From: Streptomyces roseolilacinus
Lineage (GTDB): Bacteria; Actinomycetota; Actinomycetes; Streptomycetales; Streptomycetaceae
Direction: 5' to 3'
Length of the DNA stretch: 64,000 nt
Assembly (NCBI RefSeq): GCF_014649335.1
Contig: NZ_BMSV01000005.1
Span: forward strand, 372,001 to 436,000
The position numbers and the translations under genes are program-made. Numbering within the stretch: the stretch's first letter is position 1; every line of letters begins with the position of its first letter. Below, in pieces: positions 10,567-18,279 of the stretch. Under the pieces are notes generated by a model. It worked only from the letters and a program-made list of their open reading frames with translations, was not told the origin of the DNA and made no database searches.

Positions 10567-10980
10567 ATGAGGTACGGCTTGGGGCGGACGGCCCGCATCG
10601 GCGTGTGCGCGGCGTTCCTCGGGCTCGTCGCGGCCTGCGGTTCGGGCGGGGGCGCCGACGAGGACGACCCGTCTCCCGTCCCGTCGTCCCCGAGCCCCAC
10701 GACGGCGACTTCGAGCCTCTCGCCGTCGCCGTTCCCGTCCGACGGCTCTCCCTCCTACGGCGGCGAGCCGATTTCCCCGCCCCCGGCGATCCCGACACGC
10801 ACCCGACCGGCGAGGACGACCGGCCCGGGCGTCGCTCCGCCGACGCTGACGACGCCCCCTCCCGAGTGTCCCGGCGGACCTGACTGCCCGCCCGTTCCCG
10901 AGTGTCCCGGCGGCCCCGGCTGCCCGCCGCCTCCCGAGGACGGCGTGACCCGGGACGAGCCCGCGCCGGACGGTACGTGA
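10567..10980 (+). CDS. Pro/Ser-rich lipoprotein
   Basis: 137 residues. The signal sequence ends in a lipobox, LVAAC, at about residues 19-23, so the mature protein should be a lipid-anchored extracytoplasmic protein. The rest is low complexity: Asp/Ser/Pro-rich, then Thr/Pro-rich, then repeated PECPGGPxCPP units near the C-terminus with four to six cysteines. No folded domain was recognised. GGAG precedes the ATG. Its stop overlaps the GTG start of the next gene by four bases, so the two are translationally coupled and probably work together at the membrane. Confidence 0.78.
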   Translation: MRYGLGRTARIGVCAAFLGLVAACGSGGGADEDDPSPVPSSPSPTTATSSLSPSPFPSDGSPSYGGEPISPPPAIPTRTRPARTTGPGVAPPTLTTPPPECPGGPDCPPVPECPGGPGCPPPPEDGVTRDEPAPDGT

Positions 10981-11858
10981 GCGGAACGGAGCCCCGCCCC
11001 GCGTCGTGGACGGAGCGGGCGGGCCCGCGCCCGGCGTCGCCCACCGCGCTGCTCAACCTCGTGATCGCCCAGGCGTCGTTCATCGCCGCGCTGATGTTCT
11101 ACGTGGGCGTGATCTACACGAGCGCGTACTACGGTCATTTCCACCTCTCCCCCTTCTCCCTCGGTCTCGGCTTCGCCGAGTTCGTCCTGCAGAGCCTGAA
11201 CCTGATGACCTTCCCCGTCCTCGTGGGGGCCGTCGTGCTGCTCGTCGTGGTGGCCGTCGGCGGGCGGTGGCCGAGGCAGGCGCCGCCCGCCGGCCTGGCG
11301 CGCGTCACGTCGCTGGGCACGGCGCTGGCGGCCCGCTCCCACCTGGTCGTCGTGGTCGCGGGTCTGCTGCTGCTCGTCCTGTGGTGGCAGTGGCAGCTGC
11401 TGCTGCCGTACCGCTGGGCCGGCCCCCTGCTCGTCGCCGTCGGCCTGCTGCTCGGCGAAGCGCGGCGGGCGGACGCGGACCGCCCCAGGGGGCTGCGGGA
11501 CGCAGCGGTGTCGGTCCTCGCCGCGGCCGCCTTCCTCCTGTGGACCGTCACCCTGGCGGCCGCCCAACTCGGCGAGCGGAACGCCCGGAACGACGCCCGC
11601 GAAGTGGTCGAGCGCACCGGCCTGGTCGTCTACAGCGTGCAGCGACTCGGCATCAGGTCCCGATCGCCGGAGCTCCGCTTCGACGATCTCGGGCAGGGCG
11701 TCCACTTCCGCTACCGCTACACGGGCCTGCGGCTCGTCGTGGCGCGCGAGGGCCGCTACTACGCCGTACCCGTCGGCTGGAGGGCGAAGACCGATCACGT
11801 CTACGTCATCCGGGAGGCCGACGACGTGCGGGTCGAGCTCACGCCCGGCGTGCGGTAG
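10977..11858 (+). CDS. hypothetical multi-pass membrane protein
   Basis: 293 residues from a GTG that overlaps the preceding stop (GTGA). Four to five transmembrane segments are seen: around LLNLVIAQASFIAALMFYVG, LMTFPVLVGAVVLLVVVAVG, HLVVVVAGLLLLVLWWQW, WAGPLLVAVGLLLG and VLAAAAFLLWTVTLAAAQLG. About 90 C-terminal residues are soluble with many Tyr and Arg (FRYRYTGLRLVVAREGRYYAV). No family was recognised. Coupling to the lipoprotein suggests a two-component envelope unit. Confidence 0.8.
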   Translation: MSGTEPRPASWTERAGPRPASPTALLNLVIAQASFIAALMFYVGVIYTSAYYGHFHLSPFSLGLGFAEFVLQSLNLMTFPVLVGAVVLLVVVAVGGRWPRQAPPAGLARVTSLGTALAARSHLVVVVAGLLLLVLWWQWQLLLPYRWAGPLLVAVGLLLGEARRADADRPRGLRDAAVSVLAAAAFLLWTVTLAAAQLGERNARNDAREVVERTGLVVYSVQRLGIRSRSPELRFDDLGQGVHFRYRYTGLRLVVAREGRYYAVPVGWRAKTDHVYVIREADDVRVELTPGVR

Positions 11859-11960
11859 CACGGGACCCGTCACGACGGCGGGACCGCCCCGACCCAAAGG
11901 GGGACGTGCCGGGGCGCCGGCCGCTCGGCCCCCATCCGTGCGGCAGGATTACCGCCCGCC

Positions 11961-12000
11961 GTACGGCGGAGGCCCCACCCGTACGGCGGAGGCCCCACCG
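11961..12000. repeat. 20-bp direct repeat, two copies
   Basis: GTACGGCGGAGGCCCCACC followed by C or G occurs twice in tandem (11961-11980 and 11981-12000) in the 297-bp gap between the membrane protein and the GlxA-type regulator. A related string lies near 7083. No gene is seen in this gap. Confidence 0.75.
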
Positions 12001-12155
12001 GTCCGCCACCGGGCCGTCGACGACCGTCCGCGTGAGGGGGCGCCCGGGACGGAAGACGACGCGGGCCCGTCCTCCGTCCCGCACGCTCCACCGGACCGGC
12101 GGGGTGGCGGACGGGGCTCAGCGGGCCGTCGCCCTCGGCGGTGGGGCCGCGCCCG

Positions 12156-13196
12156 TCACGGCCCCGTGCCGTCGCCGGGCCCGGTGACCCGGCCGGGGGC
12201 GTCCCGGTGCCGCGGGCTGTCGTAGGGGCCGGGGCGGGAGCGCGAGCGGAAGGCGCGGCGGTAGGCGTCCGGAGGCACACCGACCGTACGGTTGAAGTGA
12301 CGGCGCAGTGTCGCGGCGGTGCCCATGCCGGTGGCCGCCGCGATGACGTCCACGCCGTCGTCGGTGGCCTCCAGCAGCTCCTGGGCCCGGCGGATCCGTT
12401 GGGTCAGCAGCCACTGCAGCGGGGTGGTACCGGTCGCCGCCCTGAAGTGGCGGCCCAGGTGGCGCGAGCTCATCCGTGCCTGACGGGCCAGGTCCTCCAC
12501 GGTCAGCGGCCGGTCGAGACGTGCGATCACCCAGGGGAACAGGGCGGCGAGCGGGTGGTCGTCCCGAGCGGGCACCGGGGTGGCGACGAACTGCGCCTGG
12601 CCGCCGGCCCGATGCGGCGGCACGACCAGGCGGCGGGCGACGGTGTTCGCGACCGACGGGCCGTGGTCGAGGCGGACGAGGTGCAGGCACAGGTCCAGCG
12701 CGGCGGCCTTGCCGGCGGAGGTGAGCACGCTGCCGTCGTCCACGTACAGCACGTCCCGGTCGACCTCCACCCGGGGGTGGCGGGCGGACAGGGCGTCGGT
12801 GTGCGCCCAGTGTGTGGTCGCGCGCCTCCCGTCCAGCAGGCCGGCGGCGGCCAGCACGAACGCGCCCGTGCACAGGGAGACCACGCGCGCACCCGCCTCG
12901 TGGGCCGCGCGCACCGCGTCGACCAGGTCGGCGGGCGGCTCCTCCTCGACGTCGGCCCAGCCCGGGACGATCACGGTGTCGGCGTGCGGGAGCCGGTCGA
13001 GGCCGTGATCGGGCTGGAGGAGGAACCGGCCGACCCGCACGGCGCCCGGCCCGCAGACGGCGACGTCGTACCAGGTGACCGGCACACCGGCCGGTGCGGA
13101 GCCGAACACCTCGTACGCCACGGACAGTTCGAAGTGCAGCATTCCCTCGGTGACGGCCAGCGCGACAGTGCCCATGTCCGGAATTGTACGCGCCAT
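12156..13196 (-). CDS. GlxA family transcriptional regulator (DJ-1/PfpI plus AraC HTH)
   Basis: 346 residues with two domains: an N-terminal DJ-1/PfpI-like class I amidotransferase fold (about 10-170, with VVSLCTGAFVLAAAGLLDGR as nucleophile-elbow region and THW downstream) and a C-terminal AraC-type double HTH (about 225-320; LTVEDLARQARMSSRHLGRH and GVDVIAAATGMGTAATLRRH). Such proteins are transcriptional regulators of catabolic or stress genes. It is divergent from a saccharopine-dehydrogenase-like gene. GGAA is the only upstream ribosome binding site candidate; an internal ATG at 13175 is an alternative. Confidence 0.93.
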   Translation of the reverse strand: MARTIPDMGTVALAVTEGMLHFELSVAYEVFGSAPAGVPVTWYDVAVCGPGAVRVGRFLLQPDHGLDRLPHADTVIVPGWADVEEEPPADLVDAVRAAHEAGARVVSLCTGAFVLAAAGLLDGRRATTHWAHTDALSARHPRVEVDRDVLYVDDGSVLTSAGKAAALDLCLHLVRLDHGPSVANTVARRLVVPPHRAGGQAQFVATPVPARDDHPLAALFPWVIARLDRPLTVEDLARQARMSSRHLGRHFRAATGTTPLQWLLTQRIRRAQELLEATDDGVDVIAAATGMGTAATLRRHFNRTVGVPPDAYRRAFRSRSRPGPYDSPRHRDAPGRVTGPGDGTGP

Positions 13197-13208
13197 GTCG
13201 TTCCGGAC
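13176..13208. promoter_or_regulatory. inverted repeat over the GlxA-regulator start
   Basis: GTCCGGAA (13176-13183) and TTCCGGAC (13201-13208) are perfect inverted arms separated by 17 bp, spanning the regulator's start codon and facing the divergent gene. This spacing suits an AraC-type or dimeric regulator. The role is inferred. Confidence 0.5.
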
Positions 13209-13275
13209 ACTCGTGGTGGGGCGCCCCTCCTCGTCAGGATGTCCTCAGTGGATCATTCGGCTGCAAGGAGGAACC

Positions 13276-14307
13276 ATGGGATCGGGGCACACGGTGGCGG
13301 TGTTCGGGGCGTCCGGGCACACCGGGCGGTTCGTGGTGGCGGAGCTGCGGGAGCGCGGGTTCGTCCCGCTCCTCGTCGGCCGGAACCCCGCGAAGCTGCG
13401 GGAACTCGCGGCGTCCGGCCCCGGCCTCGACGTCCGGACGGCGTCGGTCGACGACGCGGCCTCGCTCGACCGCGCGCTGACCGGCGCGGCGGCCGTGGTC
13501 AACTGCGCCGGGCCCTTCGCCACGACGGCCGCCCCCGTGATCGAGGCGGCGCTGCGCGCCGGGATCCCGTACGTGGACGTGGCGGCCGAGATCGAGGCCA
13601 ACGCCGACACGTTCACGCACTTCGCGGACCGCGCCCGCGCCGCGGGAACGGTGGTCGTCCCGGCGATGGCCTTCTACGGCGGCCTCGGCGACCTGCTGGT
13701 GACCGCGGCGATGGGCGACTGGACGGCGGCCGACGAGGCGCACATCGCCTACGGGCTGGACAGTTGGCACCCCACCCCCGGGACGCGCGCCGCGGGCGAG
13801 GTCTCCCGGCAGCGGCGGGGCGGCCGGCGCGTCCGCTACGCGGACGGGCGGCTCCAGTACGCCGGTGACGCCCCGCCGGTCCTGGAGTGGTCCTTTCCCG
13901 ACCCGATGGGCACGCGGCCGGTCGTGGGGGAGTTCACGATGGCCGACGTCGTCACCGTCCCCAGCCACCTGGCCATCCCCGAGGTGCGCACCTACATGAC
14001 GGTGGAAGCGGCCAGGGACGTGTCGGCCCCGGACACGCCGGCGCCGACCGCGGCGGACGAGCGCGGACGGTCCGCGCAGACCTTCCTCGTCGACGCCGTC
14101 GTGCGCTCCGGCGGCAGCGAACGACGCGCCGTGGCGAGGGGCCGGGACATCTACGCCGTCACCGCGCCGCTCGTGGTGGAAGCCGTCCACCGCATCCTCA
14201 CGGGGCGGACCAGGACGGTCGGCGTCGCCTCCGCCGGCAGGGTCTTCGACGCGCCGGACCTCCTCCGCGCCCTGTCCGCGCACGTTTCCTTCGAACTGCG
14301 TCGGTAG
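13276..14307 (+). CDS. saccharopine dehydrogenase-like NAD(P)-binding protein
   Basis: 343 residues. The N-terminal Rossmann motif is clear (VAVFGASGHTGRFVVAELRERG), followed by RNPAKLREL, VVNCAGPFATTAAPVIEAAL and the typical YVDVAAEIEA segment. These features match the saccharopine-dehydrogenase-like/trans-acting enoyl reductase superfamily. Here it is more likely an NADP-dependent reductase than a lysine-pathway enzyme. AAGGAGG sits 5 bp before the ATG at 13276. It is divergent from a GlxA-type regulator with a palindrome between them, so it is the probable target. The substrate is unknown. Confidence 0.9.
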   Translation: MGSGHTVAVFGASGHTGRFVVAELRERGFVPLLVGRNPAKLRELAASGPGLDVRTASVDDAASLDRALTGAAAVVNCAGPFATTAAPVIEAALRAGIPYVDVAAEIEANADTFTHFADRARAAGTVVVPAMAFYGGLGDLLVTAAMGDWTAADEAHIAYGLDSWHPTPGTRAAGEVSRQRRGGRRVRYADGRLQYAGDAPPVLEWSFPDPMGTRPVVGEFTMADVVTVPSHLAIPEVRTYMTVEAARDVSAPDTPAPTAADERGRSAQTFLVDAVVRSGGSERRAVARGRDIYAVTAPLVVEAVHRILTGRTRTVGVASAGRVFDAPDLLRALSAHVSFELRR

Positions 14308-14422
14308 CGGACACGGTGCCTCACCGCGCGCCGGGCTGCCCCGGCCGGGACGGGCCGGAGCCGCCGGTCATCGCCCGTCCTGCGGATCGGGGTTTCCGGG
14401 TGGGGACCCGCGGACCGGGCGG

Positions 14423-15310
14423 TCACCAGCGCACCGCGGTGAAGTCGACGGGCCGGGGCCGCAGTTCTCGGGTACGGGCCGCCAGCCGCCGCAGCCGACG
14501 GGCCATCTCGTCGCCGGGGAGGTGGCGGCGGTCGCCGTGGCCCGGCAGCAGCCACTCGAAGCACAACCGGTCGACCGTCCGGGCCAGGGAGGCCGCCAGC
14601 TCCTCGATGGAGTACCAGGTGACACTGTCGGCCACCTCGAGGTCCGCTGTCGTACGCGACCAGTAGAAGCTGTCACCGCTGAAGCAGTACCGCTCGTCCG
14701 CGAGGTAGAGCACACTGCCCCGCGTGTGCCCGGGAAGCGGGAGGGCGACCACCCCTTCGGCGATCTCCGCCGGGTCGGTGCCGCGGAGCACGCGGTCGGC
14801 GTCCGGGGCGGCATCGAGGTCACCCTCGTGGATCCACAGCCGGGCGCCGAAGCGGTCGGCGTAACCGCGGCCGTGCGCGGCGTGGTCGCGGTGGGTGAGC
14901 AGGATGTCGGTGACAGGGCCCAGGGTCTCGTAGCGCGCGGCCAGCGAAGCGCTCCAGCGTGGCGTGTCCACCATCATCACGGTGCCGTCGGGGCGGCGTA
15001 ACAGGTAGGAGTTGGCTCCCGCGGTGCGGGGGGAGTTGTGCCCGCACAGGTACACGGTGTCGTCCACGGCCAGGGGAAAGGGGTCCGACGCCGCGTCCAG
15101 CCGCCCGCTCGGGGGACGGATCGACCGGGTGGGGCAGGCGTGCGCGGCGGCATGGAGCTGCCGGAGCTCGGATCGGTCGTGCGGCGGGCGCAGGACGACC
15201 GAGCGGCCGCCGGCCTCGCCGATCAAGCCCGGGGCGAGCTGCCGGGCGACATCGCAGTTCGTGCACCGCTCGTCCACATGCCAGCCGTCCTCGGATCGTC
15301 CCTCGCCCAT
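14423..15310 (-). CDS. ferredoxin-like/metallo-beta-lactamase-fold fusion hydrolase
   Basis: 295 residues. The N-terminal about 65 residues are ferredoxin-like with CTNCD and HACPTRSI, but fewer cysteines than a full 4Fe-4S site. From about residue 80 it is a metallo-beta-lactamase-fold domain with THRDHAAH, PLPGHTRGSVLYL, FSGDSFYW and LLPGHGDRRHL as metal ligands. Such fusions are found in actinobacteria; the substrate is not known. GAGGAG precedes the ATG. One leucine codon, at 14999-15001, is TTA, so translation may depend on the bldA tRNA. Confidence 0.9.
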   Translation of the reverse strand: MGEGRSEDGWHVDERCTNCDVARQLAPGLIGEAGGRSVVLRPPHDRSELRQLHAAAHACPTRSIRPPSGRLDAASDPFPLAVDDTVYLCGHNSPRTAGANSYLLRRPDGTVMMVDTPRWSASLAARYETLGPVTDILLTHRDHAAHGRGYADRFGARLWIHEGDLDAAPDADRVLRGTDPAEIAEGVVALPLPGHTRGSVLYLADERYCFSGDSFYWSRTTADLEVADSVTWYSIEELAASLARTVDRLCFEWLLPGHGDRRHLPGDEMARRLRRLAARTRELRPRPVDFTAVRW

Positions 15311-15676
15311 GGTCCGCTCCTCTTCACGCTGCGCCCGCCGATCGGCCGCTCACCCTCAGGGATATCCCGCGCCACGCGGATATCGGAAGGGGGCCCGGAC
15401 CTTGTCCTTGCGGCAGCGCGCTGCTCTGAGAATCCGCCTCGGCCGGGCGAACCGGCGGTGACACGGGACACCGGAAGCCGTACGGTCCGCCTGCGGTCGA
15501 CCGTGGATCCGAGGGCGCGCGGGAGGGCGGGGCCGCCGCGGCATACGAGGGGAACGGAGGGGCCCGTCTCCCGTGTGGCGGCGGCCGGCTCCGGTCGCCG
15601 GGCGGGAGCGGGGGAGGCGCGGCGCGTCGGGTCCACCGTCCCGTATGAGCGCGGACGCGGAGGGTAGGCGGGGAAC

Positions 15677-16048
15677 ATGCCTGAAGCAGCCGAGAGCGTG
15701 GTGGCCGTGGTGGTCGGGGAAGTGATGAACGTACGCGAGGAGTTGGGTGACACGGTGGCGGAGGCCGTCGCGGGGACCCGCGGCGGGCTGTCGGCCGTCG
15801 CGGCGGGAGGCGCGTGCGGTCTGCTCGCGGCGCTGACCGCGCACACGGCCCTCCAGGAACGGCTGGCCCGGACGTGGTCGCCGGAGATCGCCGCGGGAGC
15901 GCTGACCCTGGCCTACGTCACCGGGGCCTCGGCGCTCCTCCGCTACGGCCAGGCCAGGTTGCGCCGGGCACGCGAGGCGTCCCGCGAGGCCCTGGAGGTG
16001 TCCCGCGAGGCGGTGGTGCGGACGGCGGACGAACTGGCGCGCGGTTGA
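15677..16048 (+). CDS. small membrane protein, holin-X/DUF1469-like
   Basis: 123 residues. Two hydrophobic segments (LSAVAAGGACGLLAALTAHTAL and IAAGALTLAYVTGASALL) form a hairpin, followed by a basic helical tail (RLRRAREASREALEVSREAV). The pattern resembles actinobacterial phage-holin-family (DUF1469-like) membrane proteins, which are chromosomal and not evidence of a prophage. GGCGGGGA lies just before the ATG. The gene ends in a very strong terminator. Family placement is tentative. Confidence 0.65.
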   Translation: MPEAAESVVAVVVGEVMNVREELGDTVAEAVAGTRGGLSAVAAGGACGLLAALTAHTALQERLARTWSPEIAAGALTLAYVTGASALLRYGQARLRRAREASREALEVSREAVVRTADELARG

Positions 16049-16096
16049 ACCGCACCGCGGGCGTCGGCGGGCCGTGACGCGGCGGTGGGCCCGGCG

Positions 16097-16147
16097 ACAT
16101 GGGACGGACGCCTCCCCGGTCGAACCGGGGAGGCGTCCGTCCCATGT
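16097..16147. terminator. 24-bp perfect-stem bidirectional terminator
   Basis: Arms 16097-16120 and 16124-16147 are perfectly complementary with a three-base loop, between two convergent genes. It is the longest perfect hairpin noticed in the window. Confidence 0.9.
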
Positions 16148-16167
16148 GCCGGGCGGCGTGCCGAAGG

Positions 16168-16575
16168 TCAGCGCACCCAGACGTCGATGACCGGGGAGAC
16201 GGCCTGCCTGCGGCTGTCGACCAGCCGCAGCTTGTTGTGGCCCTTCATGCCGAGCACGACGCGCATGTTGTACATGGAGCGGGAGTTGGTGCTCATCGAG
16301 GCGGGGAGGGTGGTCCAGCCGCGGTCACCCACCTTCTGCTGGAGGGTGACCCGGCTGCCGGGGGGGACGTTCTTCGCGACACCGCGGACCCGGAACTGCT
16401 GCCAGGCACGTACGTTCTTCATGGATGCCTTGGCCGAGAAGGCCGGAGCGGCCGCGGCGGCCGTTTGGTGCTGCACGGGGGACGGCGAAGCGACGGCCAC
16501 CGTCGCGCCGACCGAACCGGCCACCACGGCGACCGTGGCGATTCCGGCACCCCAGATACGTACGAACTGACGCAT
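16168..16575 (-). CDS. small secreted hypothetical protein
   Basis: 135 residues with a Sec signal peptide (MRQFVRIWGAGIATVAVVAG, cleavage probably near VAVASPS). The mature part is beta-rich (WQQFRVRGVAKNVPPGSRVTL, GWTTLPASMSTNSRS, HNKLRLVDSRRQAVSPVIDV) and resembles an Ig-like or bacterial beta-sandwich module of secreted actinobacterial proteins. GGGAGAC precedes the ATG. It is convergent with the holin-like gene. No catalytic motif was seen; an adhesive or structural role is a guess. Confidence 0.75.
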   Translation of the reverse strand: MRQFVRIWGAGIATVAVVAGSVGATVAVASPSPVQHQTAAAAAPAFSAKASMKNVRAWQQFRVRGVAKNVPPGSRVTLQQKVGDRGWTTLPASMSTNSRSMYNMRVVLGMKGHNKLRLVDSRRQAVSPVIDVWVR

Positions 16576-17218
16576 GCTCTGTCTCCCGATTGAGGAAGGG
16601 GGAAGGCTTCACCGGAAACGTAAGCACATGAGGGGATAACCGGATTGTTCGACACGAAGTGTGAGTATCGGTGTACCCCGTCCAGCCGTGTGGACTTCTG
16701 AGGGTCCCTCAACAACCTTCCGTGGCGTGGAAGGTGCGCGAGGCGTCCCCGCGCAGCGGCCCGGTGGACGGGCGCCGCGCCGCTCCCGCCCCCCGTGTCC
16801 CCGCCGGGGGCTGCCGGCTCCGGCCCCCTCGGCGCACGCCTCGCGGCCCGGCCGCGACCGCCGCCGGCTTGCCCGTCGGCCGCGGGCGGGGAATGCGTCC
16901 CGTCGCCGTTTCGGCATCGACCGGCACGGGCGGCCCGGAATTCCGCGATGGCCCAGAAGGATGGTTTTCCGATCGGTCATACCGGTATCGGTCACGGGGG
17001 GAGCGACAATGTGCGGGGGCCGGAACGGCGCCACCCGCTTGGAACACCGCTTTTCCCGGTGGCGCACCGTCCGCCGCCTGGCGGCGAGGGCGCATCCGGC
17101 GCCTCACGGATACGACTGTCCGCAGGGGCGGGTGATTCCGTGAGACCTCGGCCGAGAACGGCCGCACGCCTCTTTCCGGGCGTGCCGAAGCGAAATGATC
17201 CCGGAAGGCAAGAGAGCC
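16576..17218. other. 643-bp intergenic region
   Basis: No gene is supported in either strand. Short lower-GC parts lie at 16610-16720 and 16910-17010, which are likely promoter regions for the flanking secreted proteins. A direct near-repeat around ATCGGTCA is visible at 16972-17000. Confidence 0.35.
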
Positions 17219-17494
17219 ATGAGATTTCCCCGATCCCTCGTCTGCGTGTTCACTGCTCTGGCGGTCGCCGGTGGCGCTGCCGGGGCCGCGCGGGCGGCCG
17301 ACGACGACACGACGAAGACCGACGGGACCGTCCAGTTCCACGACTGCAACATCATCGAGAACTTCGACCAGCCGAGCCGCCTGACCACCAACGAGACCGT
17401 GAACTGCTCCCAGAACATCACGCACGGGGACGAGTTGGCGCAGGTGGTGGACGCGGTGAAGCAACTGTTCCTCCTCCGCCACGGGAACCGCTGA
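17219..17494 (+). CDS. small secreted hypothetical protein
   Basis: 91 residues. A signal peptide covers about residues 1-27 (MRFPRSLVCVFTALAVAGGA, cleavage near ARA-ADD). The mature part (TDGTVQFHDCNIIENFDQPS, TTNETVNCSQNITHGDE) has two cysteines that could form one disulfide, several Asn residues and an amphipathic C-terminal helix (AQVVDAVKQLFLL). GGAAGG precedes the ATG at 17219. No family was recognised, but the layout is that of small secreted proteins typical of Streptomyces. Confidence 0.72.
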   Translation: MRFPRSLVCVFTALAVAGGAAGAARAADDDTTKTDGTVQFHDCNIIENFDQPSRLTTNETVNCSQNITHGDELAQVVDAVKQLFLLRHGNR

Positions 17495-17770
17495 CCGCAC
17501 GACCCGCCCGCCGTGCCGGCCCGGTCCGCCGCCCGGCGCCGTCGCGCGCGGCCGACGAGGGGTGAAGGACGCGGCGGGCACGGCGGGATGATCCTCCCCG
17601 GCACGGCCGGAGCCCCTCGGGGGTGCGGGGAAGGCCGGGCCGGGAGGCCGCACCGGGGTCCGGGGCACTCTCGGGCGCGGTCACGGAACACGTACCGGCC
17701 GGGACCGCGGCACGCCGGGCGGGCACCCGGGCACCGGTCGCCACGAAGACGGCGGGCAGGGGCAGGCTGC

Positions 17771-17997
17771 TCAGACCCGCCCGCGATTGCGGGGGTGCCG
17801 ACGGGCCTGGCGTTCGTTGCCGAACGTGTACGAGCCCGTCCAACGGGCCATCACCAGCTGGGCGTCGCCGTCCTCCACCTCCACCAGGAAGCGGACGGCG
17901 CGCGCGTCGCGCAGGACTACGGCGGAGCGGCCGTGGTGGGTGATCAGGACGGTACCGTCGGCGCGCCGCGTGAAGGTGAAACGTGGGGGCGTGGCAT
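17771..17997 (-). pseudogene. small conserved protein gene with an apparent one-base deletion
   Basis: The minus strand from about 17990 to the stop at 17771 codes for a protein ending VMARWTGSYTFGNERQARRH, with FTFTRRADGTVLITHHGRSA near its start and almost all G/C third positions. I recognise this as a small Streptomyces family of about 75 residues. The natural start ATG at 17997 is one base out of frame: the run of five Cs (complement of 17985-17989) would need six to read MPRPPRFTFTRRADG. An in-frame TAG lies directly upstream and no other start codon fits. It may be a true pseudogene, a programmed shift or a sequencing error. Confidence 0.65.
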
Positions 17998-18279
17998 GGG
18001 CCGGATGCTACGCGGCACGTACGCGGCGACGGCACCGGTTTTCCGGGGGCGCCGGGGGAGGCGCCGAGGCGGCCGGCCCCGCGGCACCGCCGGAGCGGGC
18101 ACCGGCGGACGGGTGTGGACACCGCGATCACGACGGTCTTCGCGGAATCCGGAATTCCAAGATCACTTCCACCGAATCCGGCGGTAGTCTGCACGGGTTG
18201 TCACAACCGGGGGGTGTGCGTGGTTCCTTCGACGATGCCGTCCTGCCCGGACCCTGCCGTCCTACCGAAGGAAACACTC

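Noticed and set aside
15677..16048. Holin-like protein as evidence of a prophage
   Set aside because: No integrase, terminase, portal or lysin gene is nearby, and this family occurs as ordinary chromosomal membrane proteins in actinobacteria.
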